Shown piece by piece: positions 27,125-36,413 of a stretch of DNA of 64,000 bases. The stretch comes from Silvimonas terrae (GTDB lineage: Bacteria > Pseudomonadota > Gammaproteobacteria > Burkholderiales > Chitinibacteraceae). Made by a program: the position numbers and the translations under genes. Numbering within the stretch: position 1 is the first letter of the stretch; each line of letters begins with the position of its first letter. Location of the stretch: contig NZ_JACHHN010000008.1 of the NCBI RefSeq assembly GCF_014202765.1, forward strand, positions 62,001-126,000, read 5' to 3'. The notes below the pieces were generated by a model. It was not told the DNA's origin, searched no databases, and worked only from the letters and a program-made list of their open reading frames with translations.

Positions 27125-27745
27125 ATGGAACGGGTAAACGGTAAACGCCTTGTGGCATCGGTGGTGGCACTGGCCGCTGTATTTGCGCTGACCGCGTGTG
27201 GCAAGAGCAGTGAAGCGCCCAAAGTGGCACTGGATGACAAGGATCTGATCAATACCCTGAACAATTTCATTCAGGCCGATCAGCAAAATTGCGTGGCGAT
27301 GCCCATTGCGTTCAATACCGCCGTCGCCAAGGATTACGCCAGGCTCACCGATCCCAACGGCGCGCAACTGGCCGCGCTGGTCAAGGTGGGCTTGATTGCC
27401 GAAGCGCCGGCAGATGGCGGCCAGGTGCAGTTTACGGCGACCGACAAGGGCAAGGATGCCTATGACGGCAATACGCCTCCGGGCTTTTGCAGTGGCACGC
27501 CGGAAGTCGACAAGGTGGTGAGCAATACGGTCGAAGAAACCGCAGACAACTACAGTCGCGACAAGGTGGTGTTTACCACCAAGCTCGACGGTGTGGCTGA
27601 CTGGGCCAAAGATGATGCAATCCGCCAGCAATACCCCAAGTTCGCCACGTTGATCGACAACCAGGGGAAAGAACAGCATTCGCTGGAAATCGAAAGCCGT
27701 GGCCAGGGCTGGCGCGTGCTGGAGCCGAGCCCGGTCGCCAACTAA
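27125..27745 (+). CDS. Hypothetical lipoprotein
   Basis: 206 residues with a lipoprotein signal (basic MERVNGKR, hydrophobic core, lipobox LTAC at about 21-24), so it is anchored in the inner or outer membrane. The mature part has a repeated alpha/beta look with conserved-looking segments (LINTLNNFIQADQQNC, LVKVGLIAEAP, TATDKGKDAY) but matches no family I can name. Start at ATG 27125, with AGGAG nine bases upstream; longer frames lack a signal. Stand-alone gene flanked by repeats and a terminator. Confidence 0.78.
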   Translation: MERVNGKRLVASVVALAAVFALTACGKSSEAPKVALDDKDLINTLNNFIQADQQNCVAMPIAFNTAVAKDYARLTDPNGAQLAALVKVGLIAEAPADGGQVQFTATDKGKDAYDGNTPPGFCSGTPEVDKVVSNTVEETADNYSRDKVVFTTKLDGVADWAKDDAIRQQYPKFATLIDNQGKEQHSLEIESRGQGWRVLEPSPVAN

Positions 27746-27774
27746 GTGTAGATGGCGGGCGCGTTGCGCCGTAA

Positions 27775-27808
27775 AACAAAAAACCCGTCAGATGACGGGT
27801 TTTTTGTT
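27775..27808. terminator. Bidirectional terminator between the lipoprotein and EAL/HDOD genes
   Basis: A 16-bp perfect stem (27775-27790 with 27793-27808) with the A/T tracts included. Ends the plus-strand lipoprotein gene and, from the other side, the chemotaxis operon. Confidence 0.92.
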
Positions 27809-27843
27809 GCCTGCAATGTGCGTCTGATGGTCAAACCAGCGGC

Positions 27844-29064
27844 TTACAGACCCAGTTCTTCCACCCACAGCAACGACTGACCATGCGCACGGTTGAGCAT
27901 GTCTGGTGTCAGTTGCAACTGATCGCACAGACGTGGCACTTCCGACATGTCCGGGTCTTCGCAGGCTTCGGCCAGTTCCAGGAATGGCCCGTAAATGCCC
28001 GAGCGTTCCGTCAGTGCGTCGGCAATGCTCTCTGGCAGGATCAGCGTTTCCAGCACGCGGTCCATCGGCATATCCAGCAACACGTCCAGCAAAGAGAAAA
28101 TGCCGACAATGAACAGGTTGTCGCGGTCCTGACCATCCAGCAAGTGGCTGCCCAACAGTTCCACCAGACGACCACGCGTCACGGCGGTCTTCAGCAGGGC
28201 AGGGGGCGAGCCGGCTTCTGTGCTGGCGGTGACCAGCAACAGGGTCAGCCAGCGGTACAGCTTCTGGTAACCCAGAATGGTCACCGCATGGCGGAACGAC
28301 TGGATTTCGCACGACAGGCCAAAACCCACGCTGTTGATGTAACGCAGCAACTTGAACGAGAGCGCCACATCACGCTTGAGCGCGTTCTCGATGTCACGGA
28401 TTTCCGCGTTGTTGCGCAACATGTTCAACAGATTGAGGATGTTGGCGTAGTTGGGGTTGATGACCTTGGCCGACAGCGTTTCCGGGTGGGCAAAGTAATA
28501 GCCCTGGAATGCATCAAAACCAATGTCCATGCATTTGCGGAACTCTTCCTTGGTCTCGACCTTTTCTGCAATCTGCAACACGGGATACTTGCGCAGTGCC
28601 TTGGAAATGGCCGGCAGGCGATCCATGCCCAGTGCCTGTACATCCAGCTTGATGTAGTTGGCAAATTCCAGGAAAGGCGCGGTTTGCGGCGAGAGTTCAA
28701 AGTCATCCAGCGCAATACCAAAGCCCTGGCTACGCAGTTCTTTCACGCGGGCCAGCAGTTCCGGCGTGGCCGTGGTGGTTTCCAGCACTTCCAGCACCAC
28801 GCGCTGCGGTTGCAGGAGTTCCAGGAAGTTACTCTCCAGCATGGACTCAGCCACGTTGATGAACGCCAGCTTGCTGCCCACCAGCCAGTCCGTCCCCATG
28901 TTGGAGATGGTGTTGACCAGTACGTTGGTGCCCGCTTGCATATCGCTGGAGAACTCGGCCGTCAGGGCTTCCTTGTTCAACCGGAACAGCAGTTCATAAC
29001 CGATGATCTGCTGCTGTCGGTTCAGGATAGGTTGGCGGCCGATAAAGGCGTGATCTTGCGTCAT
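27844..29064 (-). CDS. EAL-HDOD signalling protein (YuxH/CdgJ type)
   Basis: 406 residues. N-terminal EAL-like domain (about 5-195) followed by an HDOD domain (about 200-395). The EAL part keeps the fold (GRQPILNRQQQIIGYELLFR, IALDDFEL) but lacks the ELTEN-like and DDFGxG catalytic signatures, so it is probably an inactive or c-di-GMP-binding module. Proteins of this architecture, such as CdgJ in Vibrio, affect motility. Last gene of the minus-strand chemotaxis operon, 104 bases after cheA, consistent with such a role. Confidence 0.9.
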   Translation of the reverse strand: MTQDHAFIGRQPILNRQQQIIGYELLFRLNKEALTAEFSSDMQAGTNVLVNTISNMGTDWLVGSKLAFINVAESMLESNFLELLQPQRVVLEVLETTTATPELLARVKELRSQGFGIALDDFELSPQTAPFLEFANYIKLDVQALGMDRLPAISKALRKYPVLQIAEKVETKEEFRKCMDIGFDAFQGYYFAHPETLSAKVINPNYANILNLLNMLRNNAEIRDIENALKRDVALSFKLLRYINSVGFGLSCEIQSFRHAVTILGYQKLYRWLTLLLVTASTEAGSPPALLKTAVTRGRLVELLGSHLLDGQDRDNLFIVGIFSLLDVLLDMPMDRVLETLILPESIADALTERSGIYGPFLELAEACEDPDMSEVPRLCDQLQLTPDMLNRAHGQSLLWVEELGL

Positions 29065-29168
29065 TTCTGGGTCTCTGGCTGTGCTTCGAGGGCACAGTGA
29101 AGTATATCAGTAAAGTCTGATTTGGCAGTGATTAGGGCCAGTGTCTGACAGGCTGCACGAAAACGGGA

Positions 29169-31103
29169 TCAGGCGGCAAGTTGTTCAATGAAATGCGCGC
29201 TTCTGACCGCCGCACCATCCGACGATGCGGATGCTTGCAGCAAATCTTCCATGTCCAGTACCAGCACCACAGAACCATCTCCTGACAAGGTAGCACCTGC
29301 TACACCATGCGGGTGGATATTCTGCAGTGGTTTGATGACCACGTCATCACGGCCAACGAAACTATCTACCGCAAGAATGAACGAATGCTCGGCCGAGGTC
29401 ATCAAGACACCGAAAGACGGCACTTCGGTTTCTTGCCAGCCCAGGAGACGCGCCAGCGACTTCACCGGCAGGATTTCGTCGCGTACCACAATGGTCGCGC
29501 GGCCAGAGACTTCCTGGACCTGATCGCCACGGATCGGGATGATCTCGCGCACCATGGCCAGCGGTACGGCAAACGGCTGGTCACAGACACGGACCACCAG
29601 CACTGGCAGGATTGCCAGGGTCAGCGGCAGGGTAATGGTGAACCGCGAGCCTTCGCCAACGATGGACTGAATGTCGATACGGCCATTGAGTTTCTGGATA
29701 TTGGTTTTCACCACATCCATACCCACGCCACGGCCAGAGATACTGGAAATCTGATCCTTGGTGGAGAAGCCCGGCATGAAAATCAGCTGCAAACACTGTT
29801 TGTCATCAAGGCTGTTGGCGGTTTCAACGTCAATCAAACCTTTTTCCAGTGCCTTCTTGCGGATGACATCCGGGCGCATGCCACGGCCATCATCGGTAAT
29901 CTCGATCTGGATATGATCGCCGACCTGCACGGCCGACAGCTCGACCTGGGCCTGGGCAGACTTGCCTGCGGCCAGACGCTCGGCCACGGTTTCCACGCCA
30001 TGATCGACGGCGTTGCGCACCAGGTGGACCAGCGGGTCGTTCAGGTCTTCCAGCATGGTCTTGTCGAGTTCGGTTTCCTCGCCCGTCAGCACCAGATCCA
30101 CTTCCTTGCCCAGTTGGCGGGCCAGATCGCGCGCCAGTCGCGGGTACTTCTGGAACAGGCGGCCGATGGGCTGCATGCGGGTTTTCATCACCGCATTCTG
30201 CAAGTCGCCCACCAGAAGGTCCAACTGGCTAATGGCTTCATCCAGCGCTTTCAGCGTGGCGTTATCCATCTTGCCGGCCATGATGTCGGTACGCAGCGTG
30301 GTCAGGCGGTTCTTGGTCAGGCCGATTTCGCCAGACAGGTTTAATACCTGATCGAGGCGGACGGTATCGATCCGGATGGTGGTTTCTTGCGTCACAGGCG
30401 CAACAGCAGACTGTTGTACCGACGGGGCCTTGGTGGCCGCAACGGGCACAGCAGGGTGGGATACGGCTGGAACAACGGGGAGATCATTAATCACGACTTC
30501 TTGCTGCGGAACGTAAGTGCCTTGTGCCGGTGCTGCCGCTGGTGCGGCATCGGTGTCCAGCAAGGCGTTGTAAAGGGCTTCCCACTGCGGCTCACCGTTG
30601 GTGGCGGCAGGGGTAATGCTGGATGTGGTGGGTGCTGGCGCGGGTACCGGTACTGGTGCCGGCGCGGCGGGCGCATGGGCCGGGGCGTGTGCGGCGTGCG
30701 TATGCAATTCCTGGCCTTGCAGTACGGCATCCAGCGCGGCCAGCAAGCCGGCATTGGCCGGCAGTGGCATGCGGCCTTGCTGCATCACCACGAACATATC
30801 CTGCACGGTGGCGGTGGCGGAAAGAATGACATCCATGAATTCAGGATTCAGGGTCATTTCACCATTGCGCAGCTTGTCGAACAGGTTTTCCGTGCGGTGG
30901 CACAAACTCACCATGGCTTCGACATTCAGAAAGCCCGCTCCACCCTTGATCGTGTGAAAGCCGCGGAAGATGTCGTTCAGCAAGTGCTTGTCATCGGGCC
31001 GCTTTTCCAGCTCGACCAGCTTGCTGTCCACATCAGACAACAGCTCGGTGGATTCGGTGAGGAAATCCTGCAACAGATCGTCCATACCCGAGAATTCGCT
31101 CAT
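29169..31103 (-). CDS. cheA: Chemotaxis histidine kinase CheA
   Basis: 644 residues with the standard CheA order. Hpt domain 1-105 with phosphorylated His50 in GFHTIKGGAGFL; an Ala/Pro-rich linker with no obvious P2 domain (about 125-235); dimerisation helices (SGEIGLTKNRLTTLRTD); GHKL ATPase (LVRNAVDHGVE, DDGRGM, SGRGVGMDVVK); and a C-terminal CheW-like receptor-coupling domain (about 500-640). It phosphorylates CheY and probably the CheV receivers. It lies 189 bases after cheZ, with a hairpin at 31251-31278 in the gap, which may tune its expression. Confidence 0.95.
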   Translation of the reverse strand: MSEFSGMDDLLQDFLTESTELLSDVDSKLVELEKRPDDKHLLNDIFRGFHTIKGGAGFLNVEAMVSLCHRTENLFDKLRNGEMTLNPEFMDVILSATATVQDMFVVMQQGRMPLPANAGLLAALDAVLQGQELHTHAAHAPAHAPAAPAPVPVPAPAPTTSSITPAATNGEPQWEALYNALLDTDAAPAAAPAQGTYVPQQEVVINDLPVVPAVSHPAVPVAATKAPSVQQSAVAPVTQETTIRIDTVRLDQVLNLSGEIGLTKNRLTTLRTDIMAGKMDNATLKALDEAISQLDLLVGDLQNAVMKTRMQPIGRLFQKYPRLARDLARQLGKEVDLVLTGEETELDKTMLEDLNDPLVHLVRNAVDHGVETVAERLAAGKSAQAQVELSAVQVGDHIQIEITDDGRGMRPDVIRKKALEKGLIDVETANSLDDKQCLQLIFMPGFSTKDQISSISGRGVGMDVVKTNIQKLNGRIDIQSIVGEGSRFTITLPLTLAILPVLVVRVCDQPFAVPLAMVREIIPIRGDQVQEVSGRATIVVRDEILPVKSLARLLGWQETEVPSFGVLMTSAEHSFILAVDSFVGRDDVVIKPLQNIHPHGVAGATLSGDGSVVLVLDMEDLLQASASSDGAAVRSAHFIEQLAA

Positions 31104-31292
31104 TTCGGCCCCATTTTTTCAGTCAAGTTCTATTGCATTTACATTACATTGCGCCAGAAACACCCGGAATATCGGGTATTTCATTGTCACCTTAGCCTGT
31201 AATTGGCGTCGGGTCAGGCGGGTATTGCCCGTACTAGCTGCAATCTTGCGCTCACCGGCGGGTGTTTTCGCCGGCGAGGGTATGCCATCTGC

Positions 31293-32060
31293 TTAAAAGC
31301 CCAGGCTTTCCAGCAGATCGTCCACCTGAGCCTGATCGGTGACGACGTCCGTGCGACCATCGCTGCTGATCACCGGGCCGGCCAACAGACCTTCGTCGCG
31401 CGGTGTCTGCGGTGAGAACGTCACCAGGAACTCCAGCAACTGGCTTTCCATTTCCTTGACCATGACCAGCACTTTCTTGATCACCTGACCGGTCAAATCC
31501 TGGAAGTCTTGCGCCATCATGATTTCCAGCATCTGGCTGCTGATTTTTTCTGAATTGGTCGTGGTTTGTTCCAGATGCGCGCGGGTGGCGTACACCAGTT
31601 GTTTGAACTCTTCCACCGTCAATTCATGCGCAAACAGCTGGTTCCAGCGATTGGAGAGCTGACGCGCAGTGCCGGAAATTTCGTCCTGCAGCGGCTTGGC
31701 ATCGTCCAGCGCGTTGAGCGTGCGGTCGGCCGCCTGTTCCGTCATCGTCGCGATATAAGACAGGCGGTCTCGCGCGTCCGGAATCTGGTGCGCGGCTTTT
31801 TCCAGCGATTTGTCCAGACCCAGTTCACGCAAGGTGTCATGCAAATGGCGCGTCAACTGGCCAATTTGCGTGAACATGGTGCGCGCGGGTTCAGCCATAT
31901 CTGAGGGCAGGCCATTGGGCACAGCCTCTGCCGCGGTATGCACCGCTGCGGCGGGGGCTGCTTCGGCGACGGTTTCCGCCGCGCGATTCGCGCTGACAAT
32001 ACTGTCGAACAGCGCTTCCAGGTCCGGCGAATCTGAGCTATTGAGGGCTTGATCGCTCAC
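31293..32060 (-). CDS. cheZ: CheY-P phosphatase CheZ
   Basis: 255 residues. Dephosphorylates CheY-P and so resets the motor. The long four-helix hairpin carries the catalytic segment AQDFQDLTGQVIKKV, and the last 12 residues (QAQVDDLLESLGF) form the CheY-binding tail. An Ala-rich N-terminus is a little longer than in E. coli. Start is GTG at 32060, preceded by AAAGGAGG at the right distance. 60 bases downstream of cheY, so cotranscribed with its substrate. Confidence 0.95.
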   Translation of the reverse strand: MSDQALNSSDSPDLEALFDSIVSANRAAETVAEAAPAAAVHTAAEAVPNGLPSDMAEPARTMFTQIGQLTRHLHDTLRELGLDKSLEKAAHQIPDARDRLSYIATMTEQAADRTLNALDDAKPLQDEISGTARQLSNRWNQLFAHELTVEEFKQLVYATRAHLEQTTTNSEKISSQMLEIMMAQDFQDLTGQVIKKVLVMVKEMESQLLEFLVTFSPQTPRDEGLLAGPVISSDGRTDVVTDQAQVDDLLESLGF

Positions 32061-32120
32061 GGCGAGCCTCCTTTCTTCCGGCTAAAAAGGCCGGTTTATC
32101 GGTTGTAATCGGGTATCAAG

Positions 32121-32507
32121 TCAGGCCATGTTGGCGAAAATTTTCTTGAGCTTTTCGTCCAGCGTGGCAGCAGTGAAGGGTTTGACGATATAACCTGATG
32201 CCCCGGCGGAGGCGGCGGCGATAATATTTTCCTTCTTGGCCTCCGCAGTCACCATCAGCACCGGCAGATGCTTCAGTTGTGCGTTGGCGCGCACTTGCTG
32301 CAACAGTTCCAGACCCGTCATGTTGGGCATGTTCCAGTCGGTTACGACAAAGTCGTAAGTCGAGTTTTGCAGTTTGTGCAAAGCGATTTGCCCGTCCTCT
32401 GCTTCTTCCACGTTGGAAAAGCCGAGCTCCTTGAGCAGATTGCGCACGATCCGGCGCATCGTGGAAAAATCATCCACGACCAGAAAGCGCATATTGTTAT
32501 CCGGCAT
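32121..32507 (-). CDS. cheY: Chemotaxis response regulator CheY
   Basis: 128 residues, a single receiver domain. Acidic pocket (VVDDFSTMR), phosphorylation site in [10 protein letters not shown] (Asp57-equivalent), switch Thr in [10 protein letters not shown] and KPF lysine all match E. coli CheY closely. It binds FliM when phosphorylated. Start at ATG 32507 with GGAGTG upstream; the longer frame to 32615 is excluded because the leader has no family match. Between cheV and cheZ. Confidence 0.96.
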   Translation of the reverse strand: MPDNNMRFLVVDDFSTMRRIVRNLLKELGFSNVEEAEDGQIALHKLQNSTYDFVVTDWNMPNMTGLELLQQVRANAQLKHLPVLMVTAEAKKENIIAAASAGASGYIVKPFTAATLDEKLKKIFANMA

Positions 32508-32671
32508 ACAGTTCACTCCGTCGGGGCGCATTTGGATAGCGCCAATCCAGTTGTACAAATCAAAACCTGGTTCAGCAATCCGCCAGGCTAGCAAATCAAT
32601 ATTGCAAACACGCACAGGGCAGGTGAGCGGATTGCGCCTGCCATGTTGATCAATCCAGCAACAACCTGGTA

Positions 32672-33622
32672 TTACCCACGATCGGTGATGTACGGCATCA
32701 CCGTATCTGCCAGCACCACCGGATCAAACTTGGCCACGTAGGCATCGACGCCCACGCTGGCACCCATGGCGCGATTGGCATGGGATGACAGTGACGAGTG
32801 CATGACCACCGGAATACCTTCAAAGCGGCGATCCGATTTGATATGGCGGGTCAGCACATAGCCATCCATTTCCGGCATTTCTGCATCGACCAGAATCAGT
32901 TTGAGCTTGGTGCTCAAAGGCTCATTATCGTGTGAGGCACGCTGGGCCAGATTCTGCAATTTGTCCCACGCTTCTTTACCGTTATTGGCCTGGTGATACT
33001 TGATGCCCAATTTATCGAGCACACCCACAATTTCTTTGCGCGCCACCACCGAATCATCGGCAAAGAAGGTGTAAGCGTCAGGGCTGACCACGGTGGAGGG
33101 CAGGTCCGGAATTTCCGGCTCGCCTAGCACACCTGACAGGATTTGTTCCACGTCCAGGATAGACACCAGCTTGCCGTCCGGCAGTTCGGTCAGCGCTGTG
33201 ATCAACGCCTGGCTGCCAGACAACATGGATTCCGGCGCGCGGACCTTATCCCAGTCCACGCGGATAATGCGATCCACGTCATGCACCAGAAAAGCCTGGG
33301 TATGTTTGGAGAACTCGGTGACGATCATGGTCGAGTTCTTGATGTCCAGTTTGGGCTGGCTACCCGCCATGAATTGCGAGAGCGCAATCACCGGAATGAT
33401 ATTGCCACGCAGGGAAATTACACCTTCCACACCTGCTGGCATGTTGGGCGTGCGGGTGATCTTGGGGGTTTGCGAAACCTCGCGCACCTTGAACACGTTG
33501 ATGCCGAAGATTTCCCGCGTGCCCAGCGAGAACAAGAGGATTTCCATCTTGTTCGAGCCCGCCAGGCGTGTGCGGGCGTCAATGTTGTCCAGCAGGTTAG
33601 CCTGCGCTTCGATAATATTCAC
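32672..33622 (-). CDS. cheV: Chemotaxis coupling protein CheV (first copy)
   Basis: 316 residues: CheW-like coupling domain (about 20-165; [11 protein letters not shown] and [15 protein letters not shown]) and a receiver domain (about 185-310; [10 protein letters not shown], phosphoacceptor Asp in [12 protein letters not shown]). Couples chemoreceptors to CheA and lets phosphorylation adjust that link. No separate cheW is in the operon, so the CheV proteins may do its job here. About 24 bases after the second CheV copy and clearly a paralogue of it. Confidence 0.93.
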   Translation of the reverse strand: MNIIEAQANLLDNIDARTRLAGSNKMEILLFSLGTREIFGINVFKVREVSQTPKITRTPNMPAGVEGVISLRGNIIPVIALSQFMAGSQPKLDIKNSTMIVTEFSKHTQAFLVHDVDRIIRVDWDKVRAPESMLSGSQALITALTELPDGKLVSILDVEQILSGVLGEPEIPDLPSTVVSPDAYTFFADDSVVARKEIVGVLDKLGIKYHQANNGKEAWDKLQNLAQRASHDNEPLSTKLKLILVDAEMPEMDGYVLTRHIKSDRRFEGIPVVMHSSLSSHANRAMGASVGVDAYVAKFDPVVLADTVMPYITDRG

Positions 33623-33645
33623 TGTGTTGTACCTCTGCCGGTGGT

Positions 33646-34605
33646 TCAGGCCGTTTGTGCTTCAAGCAGATAATTGGCAATTGCCTGCGACAGCTTGTGT
33701 GCTTCGAACTTGGACACATAACCATCGACCCCGACCGACTGGCCGAGCTTCTGGTTGGAGGTGCCGGACAACGACGAGTGCATCAAAACGGGAATACCGG
33801 CAAAGCGGATATCTGTTTTTACCATGCGGGTGAGCATGTAACCGTCCATCTCCGGCATTTCCACGTCGGTGAGGATCAGCTGGATGAAATCACGCACCGG
33901 TCGGCCCTGAATTTCGGCCGAACGGGCGATACGTTGCAGTTCGTCCCAGGCGCGGCGACCATTCACCGCGCTTTGGTGTTTGAGCCCCATGGCGTCCAGC
34001 GTCAGTTCAATTTGCCGCCGTGCCACGGCCGAATCATCGGCGTAGAACACGCGCTTTTCAGCAAACTTGGTGTCGCGGATCACGGTCTCGGAATCAATCG
34101 TCAGGTCGGTCTGCAGGGCTTCGGCCAGCACCTTTTCCACATCCAGCATCATCACCAGCTTGCCGCTGTCGAGTTCAGTCACGGCGGTCACCAGACCGCT
34201 CATCTGATGGCTCAGCATATCGGGCGGAACCCGCATGGATGTCCAGTCGAGGCGCAAAATGGTGTCGACCGCTTCGACAAGGAAACCTTGGGTATGACCG
34301 TTGTATTCCGATACGATCATGATTTCCGGGCGATTATTGGTGACAATGCCGGCGTACTTGGCCAGATCAATCACCGGCACCAGCACGCCACGCAAACTGA
34401 CCATGCCTTCAACATTGGCCGGGGTTTCCGGCGCATGGGTGATTTCCGGCGTGCGCATAACCTCGCGCACCTTGAACACGTTGATACCAAAGTGTTCGCG
34501 GCGGCCGGAGCGCTGGTCTTCGCCCAGCGTGAACAGCAGAATTTCCAGCTTGTTGGTCCCGGCCAGCTTGGTGCGCGCGTCGATATTCTTGAATAAGTCA
34601 GACAC
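33646..34605 (-). CDS. cheV: Chemotaxis coupling protein CheV (second copy, operon leader)
   Basis: 319 residues, same CheW + receiver layout as its neighbour ([41 protein letters not shown]), with a short insert in the first domain (GEDQRSGRREH). The GTG at 34605 is the start: GGAG lies seven bases before it and the encoded VSDLFKNIDARTKLAG aligns with the first copy. Leads the cheV-cheV-cheY-cheZ-cheA operon and is divergent from flrB. Two CheV copies side by side suggest different receptor partners. Confidence 0.93.
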   Translation of the reverse strand: MSDLFKNIDARTKLAGTNKLEILLFTLGEDQRSGRREHFGINVFKVREVMRTPEITHAPETPANVEGMVSLRGVLVPVIDLAKYAGIVTNNRPEIMIVSEYNGHTQGFLVEAVDTILRLDWTSMRVPPDMLSHQMSGLVTAVTELDSGKLVMMLDVEKVLAEALQTDLTIDSETVIRDTKFAEKRVFYADDSAVARRQIELTLDAMGLKHQSAVNGRRAWDELQRIARSAEIQGRPVRDFIQLILTDVEMPEMDGYMLTRMVKTDIRFAGIPVLMHSSLSGTSNQKLGQSVGVDGYVSKFEAHKLSQAIANYLLEAQTA

Positions 34606-34825
34606 AGTGGACTCCAGGATAAAGCATAAATTCTGCCAAAATTTGTAAGTAAAACCACAGATTAAAGAAAGTCTGTGCGGTTTGCTTTTGATAAAGGGAA
34701 GTGTAGCGCTTCCCCCATATCGGTAAAGCACTAAAAAACTTTAGTTGCGAAAACGCATTACTAAAGTAGCGCATGCTGATGACATTTATAATAGAAACGC
34801 CAGCATTCAACAAGGAGTGGCAGCA

Positions 34826-36010
34826 ATGCCGGATGAAAGTGCCAGCATGAATCCACGTGAGCTGGAGGAGGCTTTTTCTCTTTTCACTGCAGCGTCAAGG
34901 CAATTGACTGACGCTTATGCCGATTTGCAACAACAGGTTGAGTTTCTTACAACGCAACTCGAAATTGCCAACGGCAATCTGCGGCGTGAGCTAGAAGAAA
35001 AGGCCGCTTTGTCCCGTCGGTTAGCCCATTTGCTGGCCAGATTGCCCGCTGGCGTCGTGGAACTGGACGCCCAAGGGCTTGTTGCTGCGCTTAATCCGGC
35101 CGCTTCTCAATTATTAGCACCATTGGCGGCGGGCGAAAGCTGGTTAAAGTTTCAGGGTGATCATTTACAACTCGCACCCATGACCGATATCTGGGTCTAT
35201 CCCCGCCCCCAGGGTGCGCTGAGACTCAGCATAGTCGAAAGTGACATGCCAGAAGAATCAACCCGCATTTTACTGGTGCATGACCTGACAGAAAGCTGGG
35301 AAATGGAGCAATCGCTCATGCAGCACAAGCGTTTGGCCTCCATGGGCGAGATGGCCGCCGGGCTGGCGCACCAGTTACGCACCCCCCTGGCGACGGCATT
35401 GCTGTACGCCGGCCATTTGTCCCGGGCGGAACTGGCCGACGCCGACCGGATCAAATTCAGTGAGAAAACCACGGCCCGTTTGCGCCATCTGGAAACCCTG
35501 ATCCAGAACATGTTGCGTTTTGTACGCGGCCAGGACATGTCGCTGGAGGCCGTTGATCTGGTGGCCACAGCGCAAGAGGCGGCCCAGACCTTGCAGCCAC
35601 AGATGGAGATACGGGGGCTTCGGCTTTCGCTAATGCTGCCAGAGGATGAAATTCTCATTCTGGCCAATCGCAAGGAATTACTTGGCGTGGTTCTCAATCT
35701 TCTGGACAATGCGATGCTCGCGTCACAAGACAGTGCCGAAATCGGGTTGACTCTTGAAGTTGCCGGCGGGACCGCCATTTTAAGAGTGATTGACCAGGGT
35801 TGCGGTATGTCGCCCCAGGTGCAAGCCCGGTTGTTCGAGCCGTTTTTTACCACCCGTAAAGAGGGAACCGGCCTTGGCCTTGCCATCGTGCGTAATCTTG
35901 TCAATTACTGGCACGGTGAAATCGAGGTGCAATCTGCGACAAGTCAGGGCAGTGTGTTTACGATTCGGTTGCCAGCTTGTCGCGACGCAACTAATGTTCA
36001 GGTACGATAA
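34826..36010 (+). CDS. flrB: Sensor histidine kinase FlrB/FleS
   Basis: Cytoplasmic kinase of the flagellar two-component pair; phosphorylates FlrC to switch on class III genes. 394 residues: an N-terminal coiled-coil (about 20-70), a PAS-like domain (70-170), HisKA with the H-box ASMGEMAAGLAHQLRTPLA, and HATPase_c (LLDNAM; DQGCGMSP; GTGLGLAI). No membrane segment, as in other FlrB proteins. Start at ATG 34826, with AAGGAG 10 bases upstream. Unlike in Vibrio and Pseudomonas it is not next to flrC: three regulators stand between. Confidence 0.9.
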   Translation: MPDESASMNPRELEEAFSLFTAASRQLTDAYADLQQQVEFLTTQLEIANGNLRRELEEKAALSRRLAHLLARLPAGVVELDAQGLVAALNPAASQLLAPLAAGESWLKFQGDHLQLAPMTDIWVYPRPQGALRLSIVESDMPEESTRILLVHDLTESWEMEQSLMQHKRLASMGEMAAGLAHQLRTPLATALLYAGHLSRAELADADRIKFSEKTTARLRHLETLIQNMLRFVRGQDMSLEAVDLVATAQEAAQTLQPQMEIRGLRLSLMLPEDEILILANRKELLGVVLNLLDNAMLASQDSAEIGLTLEVAGGTAILRVIDQGCGMSPQVQARLFEPFFTTRKEGTGLGLAIVRNLVNYWHGEIEVQSATSQGSVFTIRLPACRDATNVQVR

Positions 36011-36089
36011 TTGACGACAGCACTTCGTTGTTGCTGACAATCATTGTATTGGTTTGCTGTTAAGTAACTTGCAAAAGGTTGAAGATCCC

Positions 36090-36395
36090 ATGACGCCCAC
36101 TGTTCAGATCGAAGGGGATGCAGGTCGTGTCATTCTCTCGGGACAGTTTGATTTCAGTGCCCATCGCGAATTTCGCCAGGTTTGTGAATCACTGATTGCC
36201 AATCCGGAAATCAAGGAAGTGCTTGTTGATTTCCAGAACGTCAATTATCTGGACAGTTCTGCCCTGGGTATGTTGTTGCTATTGAAAGAAAAAATCGGCG
36301 CCGCGAGTAAAAGCATGGCGCTGGTCAACTGCCGCGATACGGTCAAGCAGGTGCTTGAGATTGCGTGTTTCGGCAAAATTTTCACCATCCGGTAA
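36090..36395 (+). CDS. STAS-domain anti-sigma factor antagonist (HsbA-like)
   Basis: 101 residues, one STAS domain with the phosphorylatable serine in YLDSSALGMLL. Partner-switching antagonist: the unphosphorylated form binds an anti-sigma factor, and kinase/phosphatase proteins set its state. The next gene encodes both a PP2C phosphatase and a kinase-type ATPase, exactly as in the HsbA-HsbR pair of Pseudomonas, where HsbA binds FlgM and a cyclase. The start at ATG 36090 gives the usual length. Function in motility or biofilm is inferred from that parallel and from location. Confidence 0.88.
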   Translation: MTPTVQIEGDAGRVILSGQFDFSAHREFRQVCESLIANPEIKEVLVDFQNVNYLDSSALGMLLLLKEKIGAASKSMALVNCRDTVKQVLEIACFGKIFTIR

Positions 36396-36413
36396 TCCGG
36401 CGGTCCCCCCGGC

